Source of the DNA: Pseudomonadota bacterium
Lineage (GTDB): Bacteria > Pseudomonadota > Alphaproteobacteria > Sphingomonadales > Sphingomonadaceae
Direction of reading: 5' to 3'
Length of the DNA: 64,000 bases
NCBI GenBank assembly: GCA_020160755.1
Contig: JAIUPN010000004.1
Coordinates: 248,001-312,000, forward strand
Below are positions 52,108 through 60,005 of this stretch, piece by piece (within the stretch, counting starts at the first letter, position 1; every line of letters begins with the position of its first letter). The position numbers were made by a program, and so were the translations under genes. The notes under the pieces were generated by a model, which was not told where the DNA came from, did not search any database, and saw only the letters and a list, made by a program, of their open reading frames with translations.

Positions 52108-54429
52108 ATGAATATGATGAACACCAAGCGATTTCTGACCACCGCTGCACCATTGACGCTTGCGGCCTCGTTGCTCGCGCCTGGCGCGGCCCATGCCGAT
52201 CCAACGCCCGAGTGCAACATAGGCGACCCTGCGGCGCCCAGTTCCACTGAATGCGGCGTCGACGCCACCGTGATCAGCGACGACGGTACGCAAGTTGCGG
52301 TGCAGGCAACTGCCGTCGGCTCCAGCGCAAAAGCGCTTGGGAACGGCAGCAGCGCGGTTGGCTATCGCGCCAGGGCGAACAACCAAAATTCGGTGGCACT
52401 GGGCACCAGTGCCCTGACCTATGCCGATGGTGCAACCGCCGTGGGGGCTGGCGCTGTCGTCGACATAGTGGGTCTGACCAAACTCAATCCCAATCCCGAC
52501 GGTCTTCCGGATGTGCCGGATGCAAGCATTGCTATCGGCTATCGAGCGGAGGCGGATGGCAATCGCACGGTAGTGATCGGCGGAAATGCGCGCGTCGGAG
52601 GCACTGTGTTCGAGCCGGCGATTGAACCCGACGACGCGACAGCCGTCGGTTCCACCAGCCTGATCCTTTCGGACAGAAGCACTGCGATTGGCGCATTTTC
52701 ACAGGCAGGTGCCGGGGACGAGACGCAAACCGACGCGACGGCGGTGGGCTTCCTGTCCAAGGCCAACGCGTCGAACGCCACAGCGCTCGGCAGCAACGCG
52801 ACGGCCTCGGCGACCGGTGCCGTTGCGCTTGGCGGTGGGGCCAATGCTTTCCACAGCAATTCCGTAGCGCTTGGAGTCAATTCCGTCACCGGGCGTGGCG
52901 CAGTGGCCAGCTACACGGCCTTTGGTTTGGCCAGTCCGCAATCATCGGTTGGCGAAGTTTCGGTCGGCGGTGACGCGGGAGCCGGAAACAACTATCGCCA
53001 GATCACCAATGTCGCGGCGGGCAGCGCCGACAGCGACGCGGCGACGGTGGGGCAGCTTAAAGGCGCCCTCGCCTCGGCGGCCAACCCCTATGTCAAAGTC
53101 AACAGCACCGGCGCCGCCGCCGTTGCTTTTGGTACTGATTCCATTGCAATCGGCCAGAGTGCGTCGGTCAGCCATCTTGATGGCGTCGCCATCGGGCGCG
53201 AGAGCAAAGTGACGGGCGAATATGGCGTCGCGCTGGGGCTGAGGGCCGAGACGACCAATTTCGGGGTCTCTATCGGCGCAGAAAGCAAGGCTGGATTTTT
53301 CGGCACGGCGCTCGGCTATGGTGCGAAATCGGGGAATTCCAGCGCCGCGGTCGGCAACGGCGTCGAGGCGTCCGGAGATTCCAGCACCGCGATGGGGGGA
53401 TATAATTCCAGCACCTTCTTCTTCACCAGGGCTTCCGGGGACTTCAGCGCGGCCTATGGTGTCGGCAGCCTGGCGACGGGGGATAACAGCAGTGCCTTTG
53501 GTGCGGGAAGCGTAGCAAACCAGAACCTTGCAACCGCGATCGGCGCCAGCAGCCGCGCGACTGCGGCCAACAGCGTCGCTTTGGGCAATGGCTCGGTCGC
53601 CGATCAAGCCAATAGCGTTTCGGTCGGACGGGTCGGCGGCGAACGCCGCGTCGTCAACGTCGCCGCGGGAACCGGCGCGACCGATGCCGTGAACAAGGCG
53701 CAGCTCGACATCGTGGATGCGAAGGCAACCGCGGCGCAAACCACAGCCAATTCGGCGCTGGCGATCGCGAACGCTGGTGCAGGAAGCGCCACCGCCGCGC
53801 AGGCCACCGCCGACGCGGCGGTCGCCAACGCGGCAGCGGCGCAAACGACGGCCAACACCGCGCGGACCGAAGCAGCGGCTGCGCAAGGAACGGCTAACAC
53901 CGCGCTGGCGAACGCCGCGACGGCGCAGGCGACTGCGAGCGGGGCGGCCACCGATGCCGGCGCTGCATTGGCCCAGAATGTTGTGCAGGACGGGCGGCTC
54001 ACCTCGGTAGAGGATGTCAACACAGCACAGAGCGCGCAGATTTCGGCAGTACAGACGGTCAACACAAGCCAGAACGGCCGTCTCGCGTCGCTCGAGACGA
54101 TGACATCGACGGCGATCCCTGCCTTGCAGGCGCTGACCGCGACGCACAGCGCGCAGATCGGCGAGCTATACGCGATCACCGACCGCGATCGCCGCGACGC
54201 GCAACGCGGCACGGCTACGGCAGTGGCCCTCACCGCAGCGCCGATGCCCTCGGAACCGGGCAAGACGAGCTACACCTTCAACCTCGCAACCTTCCGCGGC
54301 GAGCAGGCGGTCGGGGCGTCGATCGCCCACCGCTTCGATACGGGGGCGCCCTTGGCCTTCACCGCCGGCGTTTCCTACGCGGGCAGCAACAACACCGCCG
54401 TGCGCGTCGGTGTCGCGGGAGAGTTCTAG
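52108..54429 (+). CDS. YadA-type trimeric autotransporter adhesin
   Basis: This is a 773-residue surface adhesin of type Vc. A signal peptide ending APGAAHAD is followed by a head of many short repeats of the TAVG/SVALG type (SVALGTSALTYADGATAVGAG, TAIGAFSQAG). Necks follow (RQITNVAAGSADSDAATVGQLK, ERRVVNVAAGTGATDAVNKAQL), then an Ala-rich coiled-coil stalk (about 540-615) made of AAQTTANSAL-like heptads, and a C-terminal YadA anchor (GEQAVGASIAHRF to VGVAGEF) that forms the barrel. An ATG is preceded by GGGAG. Divergent from the two-component genes, with tandem palindromes between; it is likely their target. Confidence 0.93.
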   Translation: MNMMNTKRFLTTAAPLTLAASLLAPGAAHADPTPECNIGDPAAPSSTECGVDATVISDDGTQVAVQATAVGSSAKALGNGSSAVGYRARANNQNSVALGTSALTYADGATAVGAGAVVDIVGLTKLNPNPDGLPDVPDASIAIGYRAEADGNRTVVIGGNARVGGTVFEPAIEPDDATAVGSTSLILSDRSTAIGAFSQAGAGDETQTDATAVGFLSKANASNATALGSNATASATGAVALGGGANAFHSNSVALGVNSVTGRGAVASYTAFGLASPQSSVGEVSVGGDAGAGNNYRQITNVAAGSADSDAATVGQLKGALASAANPYVKVNSTGAAAVAFGTDSIAIGQSASVSHLDGVAIGRESKVTGEYGVALGLRAETTNFGVSIGAESKAGFFGTALGYGAKSGNSSAAVGNGVEASGDSSTAMGGYNSSTFFFTRASGDFSAAYGVGSLATGDNSSAFGAGSVANQNLATAIGASSRATAANSVALGNGSVADQANSVSVGRVGGERRVVNVAAGTGATDAVNKAQLDIVDAKATAAQTTANSALAIANAGAGSATAAQATADAAVANAAAAQTTANTARTEAAAAQGTANTALANAATAQATASGAATDAGAALAQNVVQDGRLTSVEDVNTAQSAQISAVQTVNTSQNGRLASLETMTSTAIPALQALTATHSAQIGELYAITDRDRRDAQRGTATAVALTAAPMPSEPGKTSYTFNLATFRGEQAVGASIAHRFDTGAPLAFTAGVSYAGSNNTAVRVGVAGEF

Positions 54430-54604
54430 GCGAAGACCCCGGTACGGCGGCGTGCGAGGAATTCGTATCGACGTCGCCGGATCGGCGGTCTTTCGCGCCG
54501 CCTTTCCGCTGGGGTGGGCCAAAAAAGCCGAACCTATGCCCGCTTCCAACTGCTCCCCAGTCGCGCGCTGGGCAGTCCGTAGCCGGACAACATAAAGGAG
54601 ATGG
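54430..54604. other. Non-coding gap between adhesin and repeat-protein genes
   Basis: These 175 bases hold no convincing gene. AAGGAG just before 54605 is the ribosome-binding site of the repeat protein. Whether a promoter is present cannot be told by eye. Confidence 0.4.
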
Positions 54605-55951
54605 ATGATGACGAAACCGGGTTGGCTCGCGGGAGCTGCTCTTCCCCTGCTGTTCACCGCTGTTCCTGCCGCCGCGCAGCTCGACGCGGAGCCGGCGGTC
54701 GCTGGTAAGACTATGCAAAAGATTTCCCCGATAGCGCAGCGCCTCGACGAGACTGGCGATAGGGGCGCTGAGGGTGTCGGTGGCCTCGATCGCGGACCGG
54801 CGAACAGCAACCGGCTTGGAGCGAACAGCGGTTCGAGTTCGGGCGGCCCTCAGTCGGCGAACAGCGGCCGGGGGAGTGCGACCATCGGCGCCTCCAGTCG
54901 CGGCAGGAACAACGGCGGCGACGCGGGGTATAATTCGGGCCGCGGACCCGGCCGCGACGGTAGGGGCCTCAACTCAAGCGGAGGTCTCAACAGCGACGGT
55001 GCGGGCGCCGGGGATTTCAACTCGGAGATCGATGCCGGGCTCAACTCGTCGGGAACCGGAGCGGACGGCGAAGCCGCTGGCCGAAACTCGGACGCCGGCT
55101 TCAATTCGGATTATGGCGGCTTGAACAGCGGTCGCAGCGGCCGGAACTCCGATGGCGGCAGTGGCCTCTATTCCTCCGGCGGGGATTTCAACGGCAATGG
55201 TGGTGGCCGGAATTCGGAAGAGGGTCTCAATTCCGGTTCCGGCGGACTGAACAGCGATCGTGGAGGCCGCAATTACGACGGGAGCGGCTTCAATTCGAGC
55301 GGTAACGGATGGAACTCGGACTCAGGTGGACGCAATTCGGATGGAGCCGGCCATGACTCCGACGCGGGCGGGCTGAATTCAGGCGCGAGCGCGGGTCCCA
55401 ATGCGGGGGGCAGCGGTCTGAACAGCGGCCGGAGCGATCGCAACGCATATGGCGAACGGCAAGGCTCGGGCAATGGCAACGGGTCGAATAGCGGTGGGCG
55501 CGCGACCGAGAGGGAGCGCGGCGAGCAGCAGCGCAATTCCGGTGGCAGCGGTAATGCAAACGACCAGGGCAGCTCCAATGACAATGATCGCGGGAATGGC
55601 GGGAACAATGACAACGGCAGCGACGGCAGCAACAAGGGCGGTGCCAACGGCAATTCGAACGGCAGTCCCGATCGGCCCGAGGAGGAATATGGCAGTGTCG
55701 ACAATGCCGTCGGCGGTGCGCTGACCCGTCGCCGCTTACAGGATGTCGTGGGGCAACGATCGGGTCGCGATGTCACCGGCGAAAAACGCGATGCGGAACG
55801 GCAGGACAATGGCGATGCCGGGGCCGCGCTGGGCGGTTTGCGCAATATACTGACCGGCGATCAGACGATCAGTGCGCCGGGCGCGAACGGCACATCGCCC
55901 ATACTTCGCAAAATCGTCAAGGAAGCGCAGGAAAGGAAGAAGAGCCAATGA
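54605..55951 (+). CDS. Secreted Gly/Asn/Ser-repeat protein, unknown function
   Basis: This is a 448-residue exported protein that I do not recognise. A signal peptide ends PAAAQLD. From about residue 60 to 290 there are around 20 irregular copies of a short unit of the form G-[LRFW]-N-S-[DGS], such as GLNSG, GRNSD and GFNSD, with many NS and ND pairs. A second low-complexity stretch (NGNGSN, NDNDRGNGGNNDN) runs to about 355. A C-terminal acidic/basic tail then has GGALTRRRLQDVVGQ and ends KIVKEAQERKKSQ. It begins an apparent three-gene unit with the discoidin-like and lipoprotein genes. The Asn/Ser-rich repeats suggest an extracellular matrix or metal-binding role; this is inference. Confidence 0.75.
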   Translation: MMTKPGWLAGAALPLLFTAVPAAAQLDAEPAVAGKTMQKISPIAQRLDETGDRGAEGVGGLDRGPANSNRLGANSGSSSGGPQSANSGRGSATIGASSRGRNNGGDAGYNSGRGPGRDGRGLNSSGGLNSDGAGAGDFNSEIDAGLNSSGTGADGEAAGRNSDAGFNSDYGGLNSGRSGRNSDGGSGLYSSGGDFNGNGGGRNSEEGLNSGSGGLNSDRGGRNYDGSGFNSSGNGWNSDSGGRNSDGAGHDSDAGGLNSGASAGPNAGGSGLNSGRSDRNAYGERQGSGNGNGSNSGGRATERERGEQQRNSGGSGNANDQGSSNDNDRGNGGNNDNGSDGSNKGGANGNSNGSPDRPEEEYGSVDNAVGGALTRRRLQDVVGQRSGRDVTGEKRDAERQDNGDAGAALGGLRNILTGDQTISAPGANGTSPILRKIVKEAQERKKSQ

Positions 55952-56805
55952 CATTCATGTCCAGGGCCCGGACGGGCTTTATGCTGGCGGCACTCGCCGC
56001 CGCTGCGGGTACTGCGCCGGGCGGCGCGCAAAATGCCCCGCGGGATATCTTCTCTTATGCCGCCGGTGCGCGGCTGATATCGGTTCCGGCCGACTCCGAC
56101 ATGGCACAAATGGCATGGAGTCCGCTCAATCTGATCGACGAGACGCCGGCGACCGACTGGCTGGGCAAGGGCGGGGAGGCGGTGTTCGTGCTCGAACTCG
56201 CCGAAACGACGCGGCTCGGCCGGATCGCCTTCGATACCGCGGGCCTTAACCGTGATCGCAAGGCGCCGAAAAGCTTCACGATCGAAGTGTCCGAAACATC
56301 ATCGAAAGCGGGGTTCCGACCGGTGCTGAGCGGGACCTTGCAGATGGCGCGCAACAACCAGAGCTTTGCTTTCAAACCCGAGGAACGGCCTGTCGCGCGA
56401 TGGGTGCGCCTGATCCTGCACGACAATTATGGCGACGAGTATCAAGGTTTTACGGGGTTTCGCGGCTATGGCGAACAGCTGACCCGCGACGCGACGCTCA
56501 CCAACCTCAGCGGTAACTATGACGGCGCGAGCGGCTGGGGATGGATTCATCTGGTGCAGTCGGGGAACCGGGTGAGCGGCTGCTACGAATATCAGAACGG
56601 CAGTTTCGACGGCGTCGTAGACGGCCGCGTGATGCGTCTGACGATGCGCGACGAGGGCGCCGAGCCGCAAACGGGCCTGTTCCAGTTCTCGCCCGACGGG
56701 AGAAAGCTGGTCGGTATCGTCCGCACTGCCGGCCCCGCGAACCGCGACGGCTTTTCCGCATATTACAGCGCCGAGAAGACCGGCAATCGTGCCGGCGGCT
56801 GCTGA
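55948..56805 (+). CDS. Exported discoidin (F5/8 C)-like protein
   Basis: This 285-residue protein has a signal peptide ending PGGAQNA. The first half resembles a discoidin/F5-8 type C carbohydrate-binding fold (NLIDETPATDWLGKGGEAVFVLEL, IEVSETS, ARWVRLILHDNYG). The second half (LTNLSGNYDGASGWGWIHLVQSGNRVSGCYEY) is a small beta-barrel-like domain with a GSFDGVVDGRVMRL strand. There is no known catalytic motif. The start overlaps the repeat-protein stop as ATGA, so the two are co-translated. A role in binding surface polysaccharide or matrix is plausible from the fold. Confidence 0.7.
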   Translation: MTFMSRARTGFMLAALAAAAGTAPGGAQNAPRDIFSYAAGARLISVPADSDMAQMAWSPLNLIDETPATDWLGKGGEAVFVLELAETTRLGRIAFDTAGLNRDRKAPKSFTIEVSETSSKAGFRPVLSGTLQMARNNQSFAFKPEERPVARWVRLILHDNYGDEYQGFTGFRGYGEQLTRDATLTNLSGNYDGASGWGWIHLVQSGNRVSGCYEYQNGSFDGVVDGRVMRLTMRDEGAEPQTGLFQFSPDGRKLVGIVRTAGPANRDGFSAYYSAEKTGNRAGGC

Positions 56806-56817
56806 GGGGAGAGGGAT

Positions 56818-57360
56818 ATGAAGAACAGCATGATTTTTGCGCTGGGTTCGGCGCTGGCGCTTTCTGCATGCGGCGGCCCGCAGGACAAGGCAAAGGACGA
56901 AACGTCCGTCGCCGGAGCGTCCGGCTGGGATGCAACCGATGCCTGCAAACTGCTCGACAAGGCAGTCGTCGGCGCGGCGCTCGGCGATACGGTCACCGAA
57001 ACGAGCCTCGCCTTTGTTCATCAGCCGACGGCGGTCGAAGCTGCGACGTCGGAGTGCACCTACCGGTTGAAGGGCGGTGGCACGGCGACGCTCATGGCCC
57101 GCCGTTCGCCGATCGCCGACAACACACCCGAGGTGATAGCCCAGACGCGCAAGGCCACAGAAACGACAATGCGCGCTTTCAGCGACAAGGCGATCGAGGA
57201 TGTCCCGGACCTCGGCAAGGCGGCTTTCTTCGTGCCGGGCATCAACCAGATGAACGTCTTCCTCGATGATCAGAGATTCGTGGTCCTGACCGTGGGAACG
57301 GCGCCAAGAGATCGCGCGAAGGATGTTGCTGCCAATCTCGTACAGCGGATCGCTGGCTAG
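56818..57360 (+). CDS. Outer-membrane lipoprotein, unknown function
   Basis: This 180-residue protein has a lipobox LSAC (lipidated Cys about residue 18) followed by GGPQDKAKDE. The mature part has a DACKLLDKAVVGAALGD segment, a second conserved Cys in SECTYRL, and a basic C-terminal helix. The overall pattern resembles small extracytoplasmic lipoproteins of the DUF3558 kind; I cannot assign a function. It follows the discoidin-like gene by 12 bases and completes the apparent operon. Confidence 0.75.
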   Translation: MKNSMIFALGSALALSACGGPQDKAKDETSVAGASGWDATDACKLLDKAVVGAALGDTVTETSLAFVHQPTAVEAATSECTYRLKGGGTATLMARRSPIADNTPEVIAQTRKATETTMRAFSDKAIEDVPDLGKAAFFVPGINQMNVFLDDQRFVVLTVGTAPRDRAKDVAANLVQRIAG

Positions 57361-57541
57361 CACGTGGTTGTCTGTCGCCGCTGCGGACGACGGCCTTTCG
57401 GCCTATGAACTGCAAGGCGGTCAGTCAGCCATCGGCCACGGGCGGACACTACAGGATGGCCGGCTCACTTCGTTGCCGGGCTCATGGTTCGATCGATGGA
57501 GGTGCTGCCGATTCACACTAATCGTTGAGTTGCCCATTCGC
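57361..57541. other. Non-coding gap before hairpin and recombinase
   Basis: These 181 bases hold no recognisable gene. Short open frames present in several registers look like chance. Confidence 0.35.
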
Positions 57542-57565
57542 CTCCCTAAAAGGAAATTTAGGGAG
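57542..57565. repeat. Perfect 9-bp hairpin next to recombinase
   Basis: CTCCCTAAA (57542-57550) and TTTAGGGAG (57557-57565) pair around AGGAAA. It lies immediately upstream of the recombinase reading frame and is AT-rich against a GC-rich background. It may be a recombination site, an operator or part of a mobile element end. Confidence 0.55.
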
Positions 57566-57783
57566 ATGGCGTCAAAACACCGACCAATTTATCGCTAATT
57601 TCAAGGGGAAAATGGTGGACGCACGTCAGGTGGCGCGAGCGACGCCGCGGCTTTTACACGATCTGGGAGGTCAACACGGTACAACTCGGCCTTGCAATGA
57701 CACGGTCCGAGACCGGCTGGCTTCGCCAGCGCCCGGATCTTGCACGCAGGCTGCGGCCCATCCCCGGCCTGGTCCGAGGCTGA
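57562..57783 (+). pseudogene. N-terminal part of frameshifted recombinase (probable)
   Basis: This frame is open from 57562 to a TGA at 57781-57783. It reads coding-like sequence: GKWWTHVRWRERRRGFYTIWEV, then LAMTRSETGWLRQRPDLA and RRLRPIPGLV. The next frame continues from about 57770 as SEADIAAARLDWEGACE and runs into the recombinase. A single-base indel near 57770-57780 would join the two, so this is probably the 5' part of the same gene. It has no start codon that I can support. Confidence 0.45.
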
Positions 57784-58681
57784 TATCGCCGCGGCACGGC
57801 TGGACTGGGAAGGGGCCTGCGAGACATTCTACCGTCACGGAATGGTCCGGGCGAAGGAAATCCAGCGGGTCGCCAAGGTTCATCGCGATACATTCGAGCC
57901 GATCATCGCCGTGCTCGAATCCGATAGTCCGGTCGGCGAATATCGGCGGATCGCCGACGAGATCGTTCGGCTGATGCCGTCTCGCGGCCGTTATCCTCGG
58001 CCGGCAGCGGAAGCCATTCGCTCGCTGTTGATGATCCGGTTCGGACTGCACCTCGGTGTCCGCCAGCGCAATTTGCGGGAACTGCTCTTCTGTCCTCGGA
58101 ATGGATCTCCCATGTCCGAGCGCCAACTGGAGGAACGCCGATGCGGCGAACTTCGTTGGAGCGACAAGGAGAGAGGCTGGGAGGTCTTCATCCCAGCCGC
58201 CGCCTTCAAGAACGCGAACTCGTCCTTCTTTGCGAGAAGGCCGTACCGCCTTGTGCTGCCGGATGTGGGCGATCTCTATCGGCATATCGACAGCTATCTG
58301 CGCGTGCATCGTCCCATCTTGCTGGGCGGCGTTTCCGATCCGGGCACCTTCTTTGTCAAGACGGTCAAATCCACGAGCCAGGACGCCGCCTATAATCAGT
58401 CCACCTTCTATGAAGCATGGCGATTGACCATACAGAGGTACGGGATTTTCAATCCCGACACGAAGCGCGGCGCTATCAAGGGTCTGTTGCCGCATGGGCC
58501 GCACAATGTGCGGGATGTTCTGGCAACGCACATTCTCAAGGAGACTGGCTCATACGAGCAGGCGGGATACGCGATTCAGGATACCGCCGATGTGGTCGCG
58601 CAGCACTACGGTCGTTTCCTTCCAGAGAACAAGATCGCGCTTGCTGCGAAAGTCATCAATCAGGTTTGGGAGGCAGCGTAG
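57740..58681 (+). CDS. Tyrosine recombinase-like protein, probably 5'-frameshifted
   Basis: The protein is up to 313 residues from a TTG at 57740. It carries a tyrosine-recombinase catalytic domain: the first Arg in GLHLGVRQRNLRELLF, the HxxR box in GPHNVRDVLATHIL, and the terminal Tyr in VVAQHYGRF. The N-terminal core-binding domain is shortened, and the adjacent frame upstream reads as its missing part. The catalytic residues survive, so the remaining protein may still fold. No integrative element boundaries are evident; a hairpin at 57542-57565 adjoins it. It is convergent with the dipeptidase gene. Confidence 0.7.
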   Translation: MHAGCGPSPAWSEADIAAARLDWEGACETFYRHGMVRAKEIQRVAKVHRDTFEPIIAVLESDSPVGEYRRIADEIVRLMPSRGRYPRPAAEAIRSLLMIRFGLHLGVRQRNLRELLFCPRNGSPMSERQLEERRCGELRWSDKERGWEVFIPAAAFKNANSSFFARRPYRLVLPDVGDLYRHIDSYLRVHRPILLGGVSDPGTFFVKTVKSTSQDAAYNQSTFYEAWRLTIQRYGIFNPDTKRGAIKGLLPHGPHNVRDVLATHILKETGSYEQAGYAIQDTADVVAQHYGRFLPENKIALAAKVINQVWEAA

Positions 58682-58788
58682 GGAAGGCCGTCCGCTTTGC
58701 GCCTGCACCGGGACGTTCGTTTCCCATTCGCGCAAGCCGGAAAGCAGCCATTGTCCTAGTTATAATGCTGTGCGCCTGCAGGTTCGGA

Positions 58789-59964
58789 TTAGGCCCAGAT
58801 TTCGTGGGCGAAGCGAAGGAAATTGCCGCCCAGTATTTTCTCGATCCGGCTTTGCGAATGGCCGCGCTTTTCGAGCATGGTTGCCAACTTGAAGAATTGG
58901 CCGACGCCGTCGAGGCCGGGAACGAAGGGCAGGGTATCGGCGCGCTCGCCCGTTGCACCGATTCCGGACGCGCGCCGCAGTTCTACCTCGCGCGCCAGAC
59001 TCTTGCGAAAGGCGTCCATGTCGTCGATCGATGTCGTGCCGCCATCGGTGCCAATACCGACATGGTCTTCGCCGCATATCTTGATGGCATGTTCGATGTG
59101 CGCGACGACGTCGCCCGGCGCAGCGTGGCCGGACAGGTTCAGGAACGGCATGAAATAGATGCCGACAAAGCCGCCGCGCGACGCGACGAGACGCAATTCC
59201 TCGTCGGTCTTGTTGCGCGGCAGGTCGGTCAGCGCGCGGCAGCCGGTGTGATTGATCGAGATCGGCCGTGTCGAGGCGCGCGCCGCATCGAGGCAGGTCC
59301 GTTCGCCGCTGTGCGACAGGTCGACCATGATCCGGTTTTCGTGAAGCCGTTCCATCACCTTGTGCCCCAGCGGCGTCAGCCCACGGTTGCCCGGCGCCAT
59401 CGAGCCGTCGCCAATCTGGTTGGACGGATTATAGGTAAGCTGGATGATTTTGACGCCGAAGTCGGCGAAGATGTCGACGCGCTCCGGCTTGTCGCCGACC
59501 ATCACCGCGTTCTGGAAGCCATAGATCAAGCCGATCTTCCGGTCCGCCTTGGCCTTTTTGATGTCGGCGACGCTCGTGACCTTGACGAGGTCGGACGACT
59601 GGTTGCGGATGATCCAGTCCCACGCGGCGATCTCGCTGACGCTTTCCTCGAAAGGATCCGCATCGCCGGCGACATAGCCGAGCGTGATGTTGACCGCGGT
59701 CATGCCGGATGCGCGGGCGTCGGCGATCACCCGCGGTTCGACCGGCTGGCGGCGGCCCAGCGGCGATGGCTCGCCGCGGCGGTTGGGATTCGACAGGCCG
59801 CCGAGCGCGTTGACGATGATGGTTTCGCGCCAGCGGTCCGTACCGCCGGATGCGCGCGCCAAGGCTGGCTGCGACGCCATCGTGACGGCGCCCACCGCGC
59901 CAAGCAGCAACGCTTCGCGGCGGCTGACGCGTGCATTCTGTTCGTATCCGAATTCGCTGTCCAT
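58789..59964 (-). CDS. M19 (membrane dipeptidase) family protein, atypical metal site, Tat signal
   Basis: This 391-residue exported protein begins with a twin-arginine signal (VSRREALLLGAVGA). The barrel contains IGLIYGFQNAVMVGD, VKIIQLTYNPSNQIGDG, MVDLSHSGERT, ISINHTGCRAL and DHVGIGTDGG, matching renal/membrane dipeptidases. The N-terminal metal motif HxD of the family (in GHNDLP) is not present; the corresponding stretch reads IIVNALGGLSNPN. It may therefore have lost or changed its activity. The ATG at 59964 has GGGAGAGGG upstream; the frame is open further into the next gene but that is antisense-like. It lies 41 bases after the amidohydrolase. Confidence 0.88.
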   Translation of the reverse strand: MDSEFGYEQNARVSRREALLLGAVGAVTMASQPALARASGGTDRWRETIIVNALGGLSNPNRRGEPSPLGRRQPVEPRVIADARASGMTAVNITLGYVAGDADPFEESVSEIAAWDWIIRNQSSDLVKVTSVADIKKAKADRKIGLIYGFQNAVMVGDKPERVDIFADFGVKIIQLTYNPSNQIGDGSMAPGNRGLTPLGHKVMERLHENRIMVDLSHSGERTCLDAARASTRPISINHTGCRALTDLPRNKTDEELRLVASRGGFVGIYFMPFLNLSGHAAPGDVVAHIEHAIKICGEDHVGIGTDGGTTSIDDMDAFRKSLAREVELRRASGIGATGERADTLPFVPGLDGVGQFFKLATMLEKRGHSQSRIEKILGGNFLRFAHEIWA

Positions 59965-60005
59965 ATTACCCTCTCCCTTGGCATGGGTGCATATCGGCCG
60001 GGTTG

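Noticed and set aside
54780..55450. Repeated DNA that might suggest a CRISPR array
   Set aside because: The repeats are short, irregular, in frame and encode GxNS units of a secreted protein; there are no constant repeats with unique spacers.
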